This document shows, one piece after another, positions 48,745 to 56,766 of a stretch of DNA of 64,000 bases. The notes beneath the pieces are model-generated. The model made no database searches, was not told the DNA's origin, and saw nothing but the letters and a program-made list of their open reading frames with translations. The position numbers and the translations under genes were made by a program. How positions within the stretch are numbered: position 1 is the stretch's first letter; every line of letters starts with the position of its first letter. The DNA is taken from assembly GCF_014192105.1 (NCBI RefSeq), contig NZ_JACHXK010000007.1, forward strand, positions 248,001 through 312,000, written 5' to 3'. This DNA is from Paenibacillus phyllosphaerae. Lineage in GTDB: Bacteria > Bacillota > Bacilli > Paenibacillales > Paenibacillaceae.

Positions 48745-50292
48745 TCACCTTTCTTCCTTGTCCGCGGAGAGTAACGGCATGACGATATGGAAGGCGGTGC
48801 CTTCGCCTTGTTTGCTCGTCACATGAATTTTGCCGCCATGCGCCGTAATGATCGTATGCGTGATCGACAGCCCCATGCCCCAGTTCGTCGCCGTCGGCTT
48901 GGAAGAGTAGAACGGTTGGAAGATCTGCGGCAGATTCTCCTCGGCAATTCCCTTCCCATTATCCGCAATGACCAATTCCAGCCACTTATGCTTGAGATGA
49001 ACGTCAATCTCGATCTGCCTGGATCGCTCCGGAACGGATTCGAGCGCATCCACCGCATTGCGTAAGATATGTTCCAACGCCTGAGCAAAATAGTAGGGAT
49101 CCGCCATAATGACCAGCTGCCTTGGCTGCTTGGCGTAGCGGACCTGGATCGGCTTCAGCTCCATGCTCATCTCGCCGAGCAGTTTATCGATTAACTCATA
49201 GATCGGTACCGGGATCAGCTCGATCTTGGACTTCAAGTTTTTCTGATGAATGGCATCGAGGCGATGATAGACATTATTGCACCGCTGTTCAATGACGCGG
49301 ATCTCCTCGATGACCTCCGGCGACTTCTCGCCCATCGCATCCTCGACCACGTGCGCCAGATACTCCGATTGCGCTTTGATCGCGAGCAGCTCGTTCTTGA
49401 TATAGTGGCTGAATACGCGGGAAGTCAGCAGGGCGGAGTCGATATTGTGCGAGATGACGGCTTCCTGGTTGCGAATGCTGTTCTGGATGCGCGCGTACTT
49501 GTAGATGCCGTACAGGCTGACCAGCAGGCACAGCCCCGCAATATACGGCAGCAGCGTATAGATCGACGGATTGCCCACCAGATTAATCGGCTGGAACCGG
49601 ATAAAATGAGCGGCCTCGGACACCTTGATCAACATGTCCGGCGCCCAGTAGTTCATATAGAAATACGTGATATGGACGGAAATGTAGGCAATGGCGATCA
49701 TCATGATATTGCTGCGAATCTGCCGCACCTTCGGAGCATCATAGAGCGCATAGAGGAGCAACAGAATCCCGGCCGCGACATAGAGGGTATTGACCACGAA
49801 CGTTACCGTATGGATCGCTTCATAGGCCGACACAACGCCTTGCGACGTCATATAGTCCGGATATAGCCCATAATAGAGCTGCGCATAGACGAACGGATCG
49901 TACAGGATTAGCTGCACCGCGCACGGAACCGCTAACCAGACGAGCAGCCGCCGGCCGCCTTTGGCCGTCAAGTGGAACGCGAAATACACCGCGGAACATA
50001 ACCCCGCGTACAGGAATAGCAAAGTGGAGAGGTTGAATATGCGGATCAGCGTAAACCGCGAGATCGGCAGGAACATCAACTGATTTTGCAACGATTGCTT
50101 AATGCCGAAATAATCGTCCATGCTGTTGTAATAGTAGGCATCCTTGGCCATGTAGGTCATGATGCAGGAGACGACGATCAGATAGGCGAAGCCCATCAGC
50201 AGCATGAACAGCGTCGCTTTCGTGTATTTTTGCTGGGTCAGGCAGAAGACCGCGATCGCGATGAACAGGATAAACATAAAGAAGATAAACAT
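48745..50292 (-). CDS. Multi-pass membrane sensor histidine kinase
   Basis: Sensor kinase of about 515 residues with seven or eight N-terminal transmembrane helices (to about 270) and no large extracellular domain, so it senses within or close to the membrane. The dimerisation box is RVFSHYIKNELLAIKAQ with the probable phosphohistidine near residue 296. The ATPase domain has ILRNAVDAL, ADNGKGIAEENLPQIFQPFYSSK and NWGMGLSITHTII. The start is uncertain: ATG 50292 is nine bases from AGGAAGG, while the earlier ATG 50301 sits right against it. It forms an operon with the NarL-type regulator. Its layout is unlike the three YesM kinases in this window. Confidence 0.85.
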   Translation of the reverse strand: MFIFFMFILFIAIAVFCLTQQKYTKATLFMLLMGFAYLIVVSCIMTYMAKDAYYYNSMDDYFGIKQSLQNQLMFLPISRFTLIRIFNLSTLLFLYAGLCSAVYFAFHLTAKGGRRLLVWLAVPCAVQLILYDPFVYAQLYYGLYPDYMTSQGVVSAYEAIHTVTFVVNTLYVAAGILLLLYALYDAPKVRQIRSNIMMIAIAYISVHITYFYMNYWAPDMLIKVSEAAHFIRFQPINLVGNPSIYTLLPYIAGLCLLVSLYGIYKYARIQNSIRNQEAVISHNIDSALLTSRVFSHYIKNELLAIKAQSEYLAHVVEDAMGEKSPEVIEEIRVIEQRCNNVYHRLDAIHQKNLKSKIELIPVPIYELIDKLLGEMSMELKPIQVRYAKQPRQLVIMADPYYFAQALEHILRNAVDALESVPERSRQIEIDVHLKHKWLELVIADNGKGIAEENLPQIFQPFYSSKPTATNWGMGLSITHTIITAHGGKIHVTSKQGEGTAFHIVMPLLSADKEER

Positions 50293-50323
50293 GGAAGCCA
50301 TCCTTCCTGCCTAAATAACTTTC

Positions 50324-50359
50324 ATTGTAGGCGACCGGCGAGCCGCTGCAAAGGTTGAA
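50324..50359 (-). promoter_or_regulatory. Minus-strand promoter of the kinase/regulator operon with TTCAACCTT motif
   Basis: Reading the minus strand, TACAAT (50329-50324) is a good -10, and TTCAACCTT (50359-50351) starts 30 bases before it, covering the -35 position. The same 9-base motif occurs at the divergent importer promoter. This suggests a regulator-binding site used for autoregulation. Confidence 0.5.
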
Positions 50360-50466
50360 CTTTCTTACACCCTGCCGCAAGCCGCGATCCCTGTCATTAT
50401 ACCCATAAGGAGCCGCGAATTGCACGGTTCGACACCTTTACAGCGAGCTTGAAGCGATGATAAAAC

Positions 50467-50506
50467 TTCAACCTTACCCGTAAGCGTCACCGGCATTAGT
50501 ATAGAT
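50467..50506 (+). promoter_or_regulatory. Plus-strand promoter of the CUT1/GH5 operon with TTCAACCTT motif
   Basis: TTCAACCTT (50467-50475) starts 33 bases before TATAGAT (50500-50506), a likely -10; no -35 hexamer matches well, as expected for an activated promoter. The bases before it, GATAAAAC, resemble GTAAGAAAG before the motif on the other promoter. An overlapping TTGAAG/CTTCAA inverted repeat lies just upstream. Confidence 0.5.
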
Positions 50507-50588
50507 AGCAACAAGGTGAAACGGCTGGCGCCGACTGCGATGGCGAAGGCGCGTTTCATTCCTAAACGAACGAGGAGGGGTCATCATC

Positions 50589-51881
50589 ATGAGCAACAAA
50601 CGCAAGGTTATCGGTTCGGCGCTGATCGGCGCATTGGCAGTGTCTCTGGCAGGATGCAGTTCGGGCAACTCGGACGCGCCCAATGATGCAAGCGGCGAGG
50701 GCAAAGTCGTGCTGGAGTACTACACCTGGACGGACGAAGAAGATTACATGAAGAAAGTCGTGGAAGCCTTCAATGCGCAGCATAGCGACATTGAAGTTCA
50801 TATGAATACGATCAGCAACAACTCCGACGAGTACAACACGAAGATTATGAACAATCTGTCCGGCGGCTCCGCAATGGACGTCTACAGCATTAACGGAACA
50901 TCGAGCCTTGGCCTCTATGCCTCGCGTAACCAGCTCGTCGATCTGACGGACCGCGTGAAAGCGGCGAATGTCGATGTCGGCGCGTATGGGCCGAGCTACC
51001 AGGATATTATCGAGGTGCTGACGGAAGGCAAGTATTACGCGCTGCCTTACCGCACGTCGCAGTATGCGCTCTTCTATAACAAAGCGATCTTCGACCGCGA
51101 AGGCATTCCGTATCCGAAGCAGATGACGTGGGAGGAATATGCCGAGCTCGCGAAGAGCCTTACCAAAGGCGAAGGAGCGGACAAGCAATGGGGCGGCTAT
51201 TATGCCGACTGGCTGACGGCTCCGCTCGGCGCGCTGCAGCAAGGCACGACGCTCCTCGACGACAGCTTGGACAACGTATCGTCGTGGCTGGAATACATGG
51301 ACCGCCTCTATGAACAGGACCAGTCGCATATGAGCTACAAGCAGATGAAAGCGGAGAGCGTCGACTGGATCAAGCAATTCGAGAGCGGTAACGTCGCGAT
51401 GCTGATCAACGGGGAATGGACCGTCAATATGCTGAAGGCGGATATTGCGGCCGGCAAGACCGATATCACCTTCGACATGGCGCCGCTGCCGCTGCCTGAA
51501 GGGACGACCGATCCGATCACGGTCGGCGGCGTCAGCACCTTCATCGGGGTGAACCCGTCCAGCAAGAACGCCGATGCGGCCTTCGAATTCGCGCGATTCG
51601 TTGCCGGCGAGGAAGGCGAGTCGATCGTCGCGGAATCGAGCGTGCTGCCGGCTTATTCGAGCGACAAAACAAAGGAAGCGTTCCTGAACGCAACCGGCAT
51701 CGAAGGCAGCGGCTACTTCTTCGAAGCCAACACCGTCATCGAGAATCAGCCGGTCGCCCAGATCAACGAGGTGAACCGCATCTACGGGGAGCAGCGCGAT
51801 CTGTTCCTGTTCCACGAGCAGGATGCGGCGAAAGCCATCGCCAATTTCATGGATCAGCGCAAGTCCGTGCTGAATCCGTAA
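50589..51881 (+). CDS. CUT1 extracellular sugar-binding lipoprotein of the GH5 operon
   Basis: Family 1 solute-binding lipoprotein of 430 residues: MSNKRKVIG, a hydrophobic run and lipobox SLAGC, then the binding fold (VLEYYTWTDEEDYMKKVVEAF, GGSAMDVYSING, YALPYRTSQYALFYNKAIF, FESGNVAMLINGEW, FEFARFVAGEEG). The ATG follows GAGGAGGGG. It heads the operon with two permeases and a GH5 enzyme and is divergent from the kinase/regulator pair. With a beta-glycanase downstream the ligand is probably a beta-glucan or mannan oligosaccharide, but this is inference. Confidence 0.92.
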   Translation: MSNKRKVIGSALIGALAVSLAGCSSGNSDAPNDASGEGKVVLEYYTWTDEEDYMKKVVEAFNAQHSDIEVHMNTISNNSDEYNTKIMNNLSGGSAMDVYSINGTSSLGLYASRNQLVDLTDRVKAANVDVGAYGPSYQDIIEVLTEGKYYALPYRTSQYALFYNKAIFDREGIPYPKQMTWEEYAELAKSLTKGEGADKQWGGYYADWLTAPLGALQQGTTLLDDSLDNVSSWLEYMDRLYEQDQSHMSYKQMKAESVDWIKQFESGNVAMLINGEWTVNMLKADIAAGKTDITFDMAPLPLPEGTTDPITVGGVSTFIGVNPSSKNADAAFEFARFVAGEEGESIVAESSVLPAYSSDKTKEAFLNATGIEGSGYFFEANTVIENQPVAQINEVNRIYGEQRDLFLFHEQDAAKAIANFMDQRKSVLNP

Positions 51882-51895
51882 GGTTAGATCAATGA

Positions 51896-51930
51896 AGCGG
51901 CTTCCGTTCCTAAGCGGAAGCCGCGCTTGT
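51896..51930 (+). terminator. Hairpin between binding-protein and permease genes
   Basis: GCGGCTTCCG (51897-51906) and CGGAAGCCGC (51915-51924) form a perfect 10-base stem, followed by GCTTGTT. As in the operon at 37103, it lies just after the binding-protein stop and probably limits or protects the upstream message. Confidence 0.6.
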
Positions 51931-51977
51931 TAAACGGGCTCGAGAGGGTTCGATTCATCCTTAAGGAGGACGATCGG

Positions 51978-52868
51978 ATGACAACCAGACGTCTAACGCA
52001 TCTCAAGACGTACACGGCAGGGACGTTATTCATTCTTCCGGCCTTCGTCTTGTTCGCGGTCTTCATCCTTATTCCGCTGGTTTACGGGCTAGTCATGAGT
52101 TTTACCGACTACGGCGGTTTTAACGTGAAGCCGAACTTCGTCGGTTTCGATAATTACGCGAAGCTGGTGAAGGACGATTATTTTATCGTCTCGCTTAAAA
52201 ATAACTTGATCTACACGCTGCTCTTCGTGCCGCTCACCATGCTGCTGGCGCTGCTGTCGGCCGTTGCGCTGAACAATATTCTGCACCTGCGCAAATATCT
52301 GCGCATGGCGTTCTATTTTCCCTACATCACGTCCATGGTCTCGATCGCCATCGTATGGGGGCTGCTGTTCAACCCGCTGTCCGGTCCGATCAACCACATC
52401 CTGCAGGCGATCGGCATCGACAATCCGCCGCAATGGCTCATGTCCTCGCAGTGGGCGCTCATCGCGATCGTCCTCGTCGCGGTATGGAAGAGCTTCGGCT
52501 ACTACATGGTCATTCTACTGGCGGGCATCCAAGGCATCCCGGAGCATCTGTACGAATCCGCAAGGCTCGACGGCGCGAGCCGGTTCAAGCAGTTCCTGTA
52601 CATTACGCTGCCCAGCTTGTCGCCGACGCTGTTCATGGTGCTGGTGCTTACGATCATTAACTCCTTCCAGGTGTTCGATCTCGTCTCCGTCATGACCGAC
52701 GGGGGGCCGGGGCGCTCGACGAACGTGCTCGTCTTCCGGATTTATCAAGAAGCTTTCATCAATTACAAGATGGGCTATTCGGCCGCGATGTCCACTGTCC
52801 TATTCCTCATCATCATGATCATCTCGATCATCCAATTCCGACTGGAGCGGAAATGGGTGACGTACTAA
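51978..52868 (+). CDS. CUT1 sugar permease, MalF type (GH5 operon)
   Basis: Membrane permease of 296 residues, six helices, with GTLFILPAFVLFAVFILIPL at helix 1, YFPYITSMVSIAIVWGLLFN and the ATPase-docking loop YESARLDGASRFKQF. ATG 51978 follows AAGGAGGA at 51963-51970 by seven bases; the frame opens earlier at 51927 without a ribosome site and inside the hairpin region. It is the partner of the permease at 52890. The operon has no ATPase gene. Confidence 0.92.
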   Translation: MTTRRLTHLKTYTAGTLFILPAFVLFAVFILIPLVYGLVMSFTDYGGFNVKPNFVGFDNYAKLVKDDYFIVSLKNNLIYTLLFVPLTMLLALLSAVALNNILHLRKYLRMAFYFPYITSMVSIAIVWGLLFNPLSGPINHILQAIGIDNPPQWLMSSQWALIAIVLVAVWKSFGYYMVILLAGIQGIPEHLYESARLDGASRFKQFLYITLPSLSPTLFMVLVLTIINSFQVFDLVSVMTDGGPGRSTNVLVFRIYQEAFINYKMGYSAAMSTVLFLIIMIISIIQFRLERKWVTY

Positions 52869-52889
52869 TACCGGAAAGGAGGCGCTCCA

Positions 52890-53732
52890 ATGGAGGCCAT
52901 CACGAAATCCAAATGGGATAGACCGGCCTATTTGCTCGTCATCATGCTGCTCATTGCCTTCTCGATCGCCACGCTCTTCCCGTTCCTATGGATGATCTCG
53001 ACATCGCTGCGGACGGACGTGGACCTGTTCAAGAATCCGATGAACTGGATTCCGAGCTCGCTCTACCTGAACAACTACCAAGAGGTATGGACGGCGATCC
53101 CGTTCGGCCAATATTTCCTCAACACGTTCAAGCTGACTGTCATCATCACGGTCCTGCAGGTGATCATCTGCTCCATGGCGGCCTATGCTTTCGCGAAGCT
53201 GAAGGTTCCCTTCAAGAAAACGGTCTTCCTGCTGTTCATGACGAACCTGATGATGCCTTGGCACTCCATCATGGTGCCGCAGTTCTCGGTCGTCAGCGAA
53301 CTGGGACTGTATAACACGCACACCGGCTACGTGCTCATCCAGCTGTTCAGCGGCTTCGGGATCTTCCTCATGCGGCAGTTCTTCATGAGCTTGCCCAATG
53401 AGCTGAACGAAGCGGCGCGGGTCGACGGCTACAGCGAATGGCAGATATTCTGGCGGATCGCCATGCCATTGTCCGCGCCGAGTTTGTCGACGTTCGCGAT
53501 CTTCACCTTCACGTTCATGTGGAACGACTATCTGGCGCCGCTCATCTACTTGAACGACGATTCGCTCAAGACGCTTCAGCTGGGGCTCAAGGCATTCCAG
53601 ACCGAGCACACGATGGATTATGGCCTGCTGATGGCGGGCACCGTGCTTGCGACCATCCCGATGATCGTCGTGTTCCTGCTCGGGGAGCGGTTCTTCATTC
53701 AGAGCGTAGCGACGACCGGCATGAAAAACTAA
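52890..53732 (+). CDS. CUT1 sugar permease, MalG type (GH5 operon)
   Basis: Six-helix permease of 280 residues. Helix 1 is followed by FLWMISTSLRTDVDLF, and the docking loop is PNELNEAARVDGYSEWQIFWR; the C-terminus GERFFIQSVATTGMK is typical of the AraQ/LacG branch. AAAGGAGG precedes the ATG. It is 21 bases after the MalF-type gene and 24 bases before the GH5 gene, supporting a single transcript. Confidence 0.92.
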   Translation: MEAITKSKWDRPAYLLVIMLLIAFSIATLFPFLWMISTSLRTDVDLFKNPMNWIPSSLYLNNYQEVWTAIPFGQYFLNTFKLTVIITVLQVIICSMAAYAFAKLKVPFKKTVFLLFMTNLMMPWHSIMVPQFSVVSELGLYNTHTGYVLIQLFSGFGIFLMRQFFMSLPNELNEAARVDGYSEWQIFWRIAMPLSAPSLSTFAIFTFTFMWNDYLAPLIYLNDDSLKTLQLGLKAFQTEHTMDYGLLMAGTVLATIPMIVVFLLGERFFIQSVATTGMKN

Positions 53733-53756
53733 CTAGTGAAAAGAGGCACATATATA

Positions 53757-55103
53757 ATGAACAACCAACTGAACAAATTCGTGCAAGTGCGCGGGGAAGA
53801 CTTTACGGTCGGCGGCGAGAAAATCGTATTCCGCGGCTTCGGCCTCGGTTCGTGGATGAACCTCGAGCACTTCATGATCGGCTTGCCGGGAACGGATACG
53901 ATGATCAAGAAGGCGTTCGAAGAGGTATATGGCAAGGAGCGCAGCGAGAAGTTCTTCGACCGCTTCCTGATGGAGTTCGTCGATGAGGGGGACTTCGCAT
54001 TCCTGAAGCAGATCGGCGTCAATCATCTGCGCCTGCCGTTCAATTACAAATATTTCATCGATGACCAGAACCCCGGCGTGTATAAAGAGGAAGGCTTCAA
54101 GTATCTCGATCATATCGTGTCCCTGTGCGAGAAATACGAGATCTACGCCATTCTCGACCTGCACTCCGTACCGGGCGGCCAGAATCCGGATTGGCACTGC
54201 GACACCTATTCCGGCCTGCCGCTGTTCTGGGAATACGGCGCGCTGCGCGACACCGTGATCGGCCTGTGGGGCCACATCGCGAACTACTACAAGGATCAGC
54301 CGTGGATCGGCGCTTACGATATCGTCAACGAGCCGTCGATGGTGACGAACGCCGAGGTATTCAACAAGTTCTACCGGAAGGTCATCGCCGAGATTCGGAA
54401 GTATGATGAGCACCACATTATCTTCATCGAGGGCAATGCGTTCACGACCGACTTCACGATGATCGACCCGATCGACGATCCGCAGGTCGCCTACGAATTC
54501 CACTTCTATCCGTTCGTCGCCGATCCGGCCGTCCTGACGCCGGAGATGGACCGTACGCGCCGAAGGGAAATCTTCGCCGAAGCGTTCGGCGAGCTGGTCG
54601 CCATTCGCGACAAGTACAAGCGTCCGGTCTGGTGTGGCGAACTCGGGCTCGTCTTCGAGAAAGAAGAGATCGACTTCCAGATGACGATCATCGAAGATAT
54701 GCTCGACCTGTGCGAACAGCATGATGTCTCTTGGGCGCTCTGGACCTACAAAGACGCGGCAACGATGGGCATCGTCTATCCGCGGGAAGAGACGCCATGG
54801 CGTCAGCTGACCGATGCGATCAAGCAGGTCTGGAATCAGCATAAGGAGCAGGAGAAGGGCGAAGCGCTGGTCGATTACATGGCCGAGACGTATTTCAAGC
54901 CGATCTCCGCGGAAGAACGTTACCCGCTGCAGTTCCGGATGCGGACGATCATGCAAGTGATCTGCGTGGAGCAGAACTTGAAGCCGTTCCTGCAGCAGCG
55001 CTCCTGGGAAGAGATGTACGAGCTCCCGGCCTCGTTCCACTGGGACCAATGCGAGCATTGGAGCGAGCTGGCCGATGTGGTCAGGAAGTATACGAAGGCG
55101 TAA
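53757..55103 (+). CDS. Cytosolic GH5-family beta-glycosidase
   Basis: TIM-barrel glycosidase of 448 residues without a signal peptide. FRGFGLGSWMNLEH, GVNHLRLPFNY and AILDLHSVPGGQN are typical GH5 strands. The general acid is Glu192 (DIVNEPS), the nucleophile Glu295 (WCGELG), and EFHFYPF carries the conserved His/Tyr. I choose ATG 53757, about ten bases after AAAAGAGG; a GTG at 53736 has no ribosome site. Being intracellular and last in the importer operon, it should trim short imported beta-linked oligosaccharides rather than polymer. A C-terminal 60-residue extension follows the barrel. The exact specificity (glucoside, mannoside, other) is not clear. Confidence 0.88.
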   Translation: MNNQLNKFVQVRGEDFTVGGEKIVFRGFGLGSWMNLEHFMIGLPGTDTMIKKAFEEVYGKERSEKFFDRFLMEFVDEGDFAFLKQIGVNHLRLPFNYKYFIDDQNPGVYKEEGFKYLDHIVSLCEKYEIYAILDLHSVPGGQNPDWHCDTYSGLPLFWEYGALRDTVIGLWGHIANYYKDQPWIGAYDIVNEPSMVTNAEVFNKFYRKVIAEIRKYDEHHIIFIEGNAFTTDFTMIDPIDDPQVAYEFHFYPFVADPAVLTPEMDRTRRREIFAEAFGELVAIRDKYKRPVWCGELGLVFEKEEIDFQMTIIEDMLDLCEQHDVSWALWTYKDAATMGIVYPREETPWRQLTDAIKQVWNQHKEQEKGEALVDYMAETYFKPISAEERYPLQFRMRTIMQVICVEQNLKPFLQQRSWEEMYELPASFHWDQCEHWSELADVVRKYTKA

Positions 55104-55121
55104 GTTTAGCGTAATAAGCGA

Positions 55122-55156
55122 AAGCCCCGCAGCGATAGCAGCTGCGGGGTTCCTTC
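55122..55156 (+). terminator. Terminator of the CUT1/GH5 operon
   Basis: AGCCCCGCAGC (55123-55133) pairs with GCTGCGGGGTT (55141-55151) and is followed by CCTTCC. It lies 20 bases after the GH5 stop. Confidence 0.85.
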
Positions 55157-55326
55157 CATTTTGCAGACTTGCATCCATGGTTGTTTAATCCTGCTGACAA
55201 TTGCATTGATGTACGAATTGTTTCCCTAATAGAGTCGTTTTACAGCACCTCCACAATTTGCGCTCCGTGCTATAGTGATGATGTCTACGAGATCGTAGGC
55301 CCACTATAGAGGAGGTTGATGATGGA

Positions 55327-56646
55327 ATGGCTGAGAGAATGAGAACGGCTCGTAAGTTCATATTGACGGTACTGTGTATGTTAAGTTTGGTATCGGCAGT
55401 CTCGGTCGCATCAGCGGAAAGTATCTCCACCATCGAAAGCAATGCTTCCTATCATGCCAGACGAAGTTTCGGTACCGGACTTTATGACAGCACGGCGAAC
55501 AAGACCTTCGTGACGTACAGCGGCCCACAGATGGATGTTTATGTGAAGGCTTACAACCATGCGACGGCAAGCTGGGAGCCGGCGGTCAAAGTGTACGACT
55601 GGGATGATTCCTCCACGTATGCGTACCATGACTACCCGACGATGGTGCTGCTGCCGGACGGGAAGCTCGGCATCTTCATCAACAATCACGCAACAGCAGC
55701 GTATCTAATCAAAGCCCCGAATACGCACTCCATATCCGGCACTTGGGTGCGCACGCAGATCAGCAGCGATTTGAACGCCTATCCGATGCCGGTTATCTCA
55801 GGTTCCACCATCTACTACTTCTACTCCAAAAATAACGATCAATCCTACCCTTACCGAACCTACAGATATATCAAGTCGACGGACAGCGGCGCGACATGGT
55901 CCTCTCCGCTTACGGTCATCGACACCCAAAAGACGAATGGCCAATTCGACGAAGTGTATGCATACGGCGTCGCCGAGAAGAATGGCAAGATCTATATCAC
56001 ATGGTCGATGTCGGGCGGAAGCGGCGGACATGACCATTCCTCGCGGCATTTATATCTTGCTTACTTGAACACGACCGACGGGGCCATGTACAACGTTGCC
56101 GGAACGACGGCAGGCAATGTGATCAATACCTCGGATCTGGCGAGCTGCCTCGTCACGGAAGCGCAGCCGCTCACGACGAGCAGCGTCTATAACGACCGCC
56201 ATCCCATCTCGAATTCCGCGCCTTCGGTTGCCGGTGACGGGACGGTCGTCGTCGGGTTCGGACAACAGAATACCGATGGCTCCGGCACCAAGACGATCAA
56301 GCTCGCTTCCTTCTTGAACGGGGCATGGTCGTTCCAAACGGTGGATACGGCTGCTTCCGGCTTTATGGATCTCGTGAAGAGCGGGTCAGGCGCGCAGCAG
56401 TTCGATATTCTGTACAGCGCATCGCAAGCGACGGTGCTGGTCAGCAAGCAAACGACGAATCTGGGCAGCAGCTGGACGAATTTGTACACGTTTAACGTCC
56501 CGTTCTCCTCCAATGCCGATACGATGGTCTACGCCAATTTTATCGAGAACAGACAGACGGTCCGCGTCGTTGGAGGAACGATCAACACGAGCGAACGACA
56601 GACGGATTACACGGGCAAATGGAATCTATTCGCGGTTCATCAATAA
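55327..56646 (+). CDS. Secreted BNR-repeat beta-propeller protein (candidate polysaccharide lyase or glycosidase)
   Basis: Exported protein of 439 residues with a signal peptide to about 30 (SVASAES). The mature part is made of beta-propeller blades with BNR-type features: YPTMVLLPDGKLGIFINNHAT, STDSGATWSSPLTV, WSMSGGSGGHDHSSRHLYLAY and TTNLGSSWTNLYTF. BNR_4-type propellers include ulvan lyases (PL24/PL25), rhamnose-glucuronate lyase (PL27) and related glycosidases, all acting on rhamnose/uronate linkages; which one, if any, cannot be decided. GAGGAGG at 55309-55315 precedes the ATG by 11 bases. It stands directly before the second CUT1/YesMN/KdgF-like locus and is probably its extracellular enzyme. 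Confidence 0.7.
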   Translation: MAERMRTARKFILTVLCMLSLVSAVSVASAESISTIESNASYHARRSFGTGLYDSTANKTFVTYSGPQMDVYVKAYNHATASWEPAVKVYDWDDSSTYAYHDYPTMVLLPDGKLGIFINNHATAAYLIKAPNTHSISGTWVRTQISSDLNAYPMPVISGSTIYYFYSKNNDQSYPYRTYRYIKSTDSGATWSSPLTVIDTQKTNGQFDEVYAYGVAEKNGKIYITWSMSGGSGGHDHSSRHLYLAYLNTTDGAMYNVAGTTAGNVINTSDLASCLVTEAQPLTTSSVYNDRHPISNSAPSVAGDGTVVVGFGQQNTDGSGTKTIKLASFLNGAWSFQTVDTAASGFMDLVKSGSGAQQFDILYSASQATVLVSKQTTNLGSSWTNLYTFNVPFSSNADTMVYANFIENRQTVRVVGGTINTSERQTDYTGKWNLFAVHQ

Positions 56647-56766
56647 GCACCCCAGCATCATCGAAATTCACCCCTAAGCGAATTGTTTTTCCTCGCTCCC
56701 ATGAATCGACAAGAGCGATATGATAGAGACGTAGCAAGCAATCAGATAAGAGGGGATGAAGGGCAG

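Noticed and set aside
53733-55178. Minus-strand frame of 481 codons opposite the GH5 gene
   Set aside because: Shadow frame; it would begin across the strong terminator at 55122-55156.
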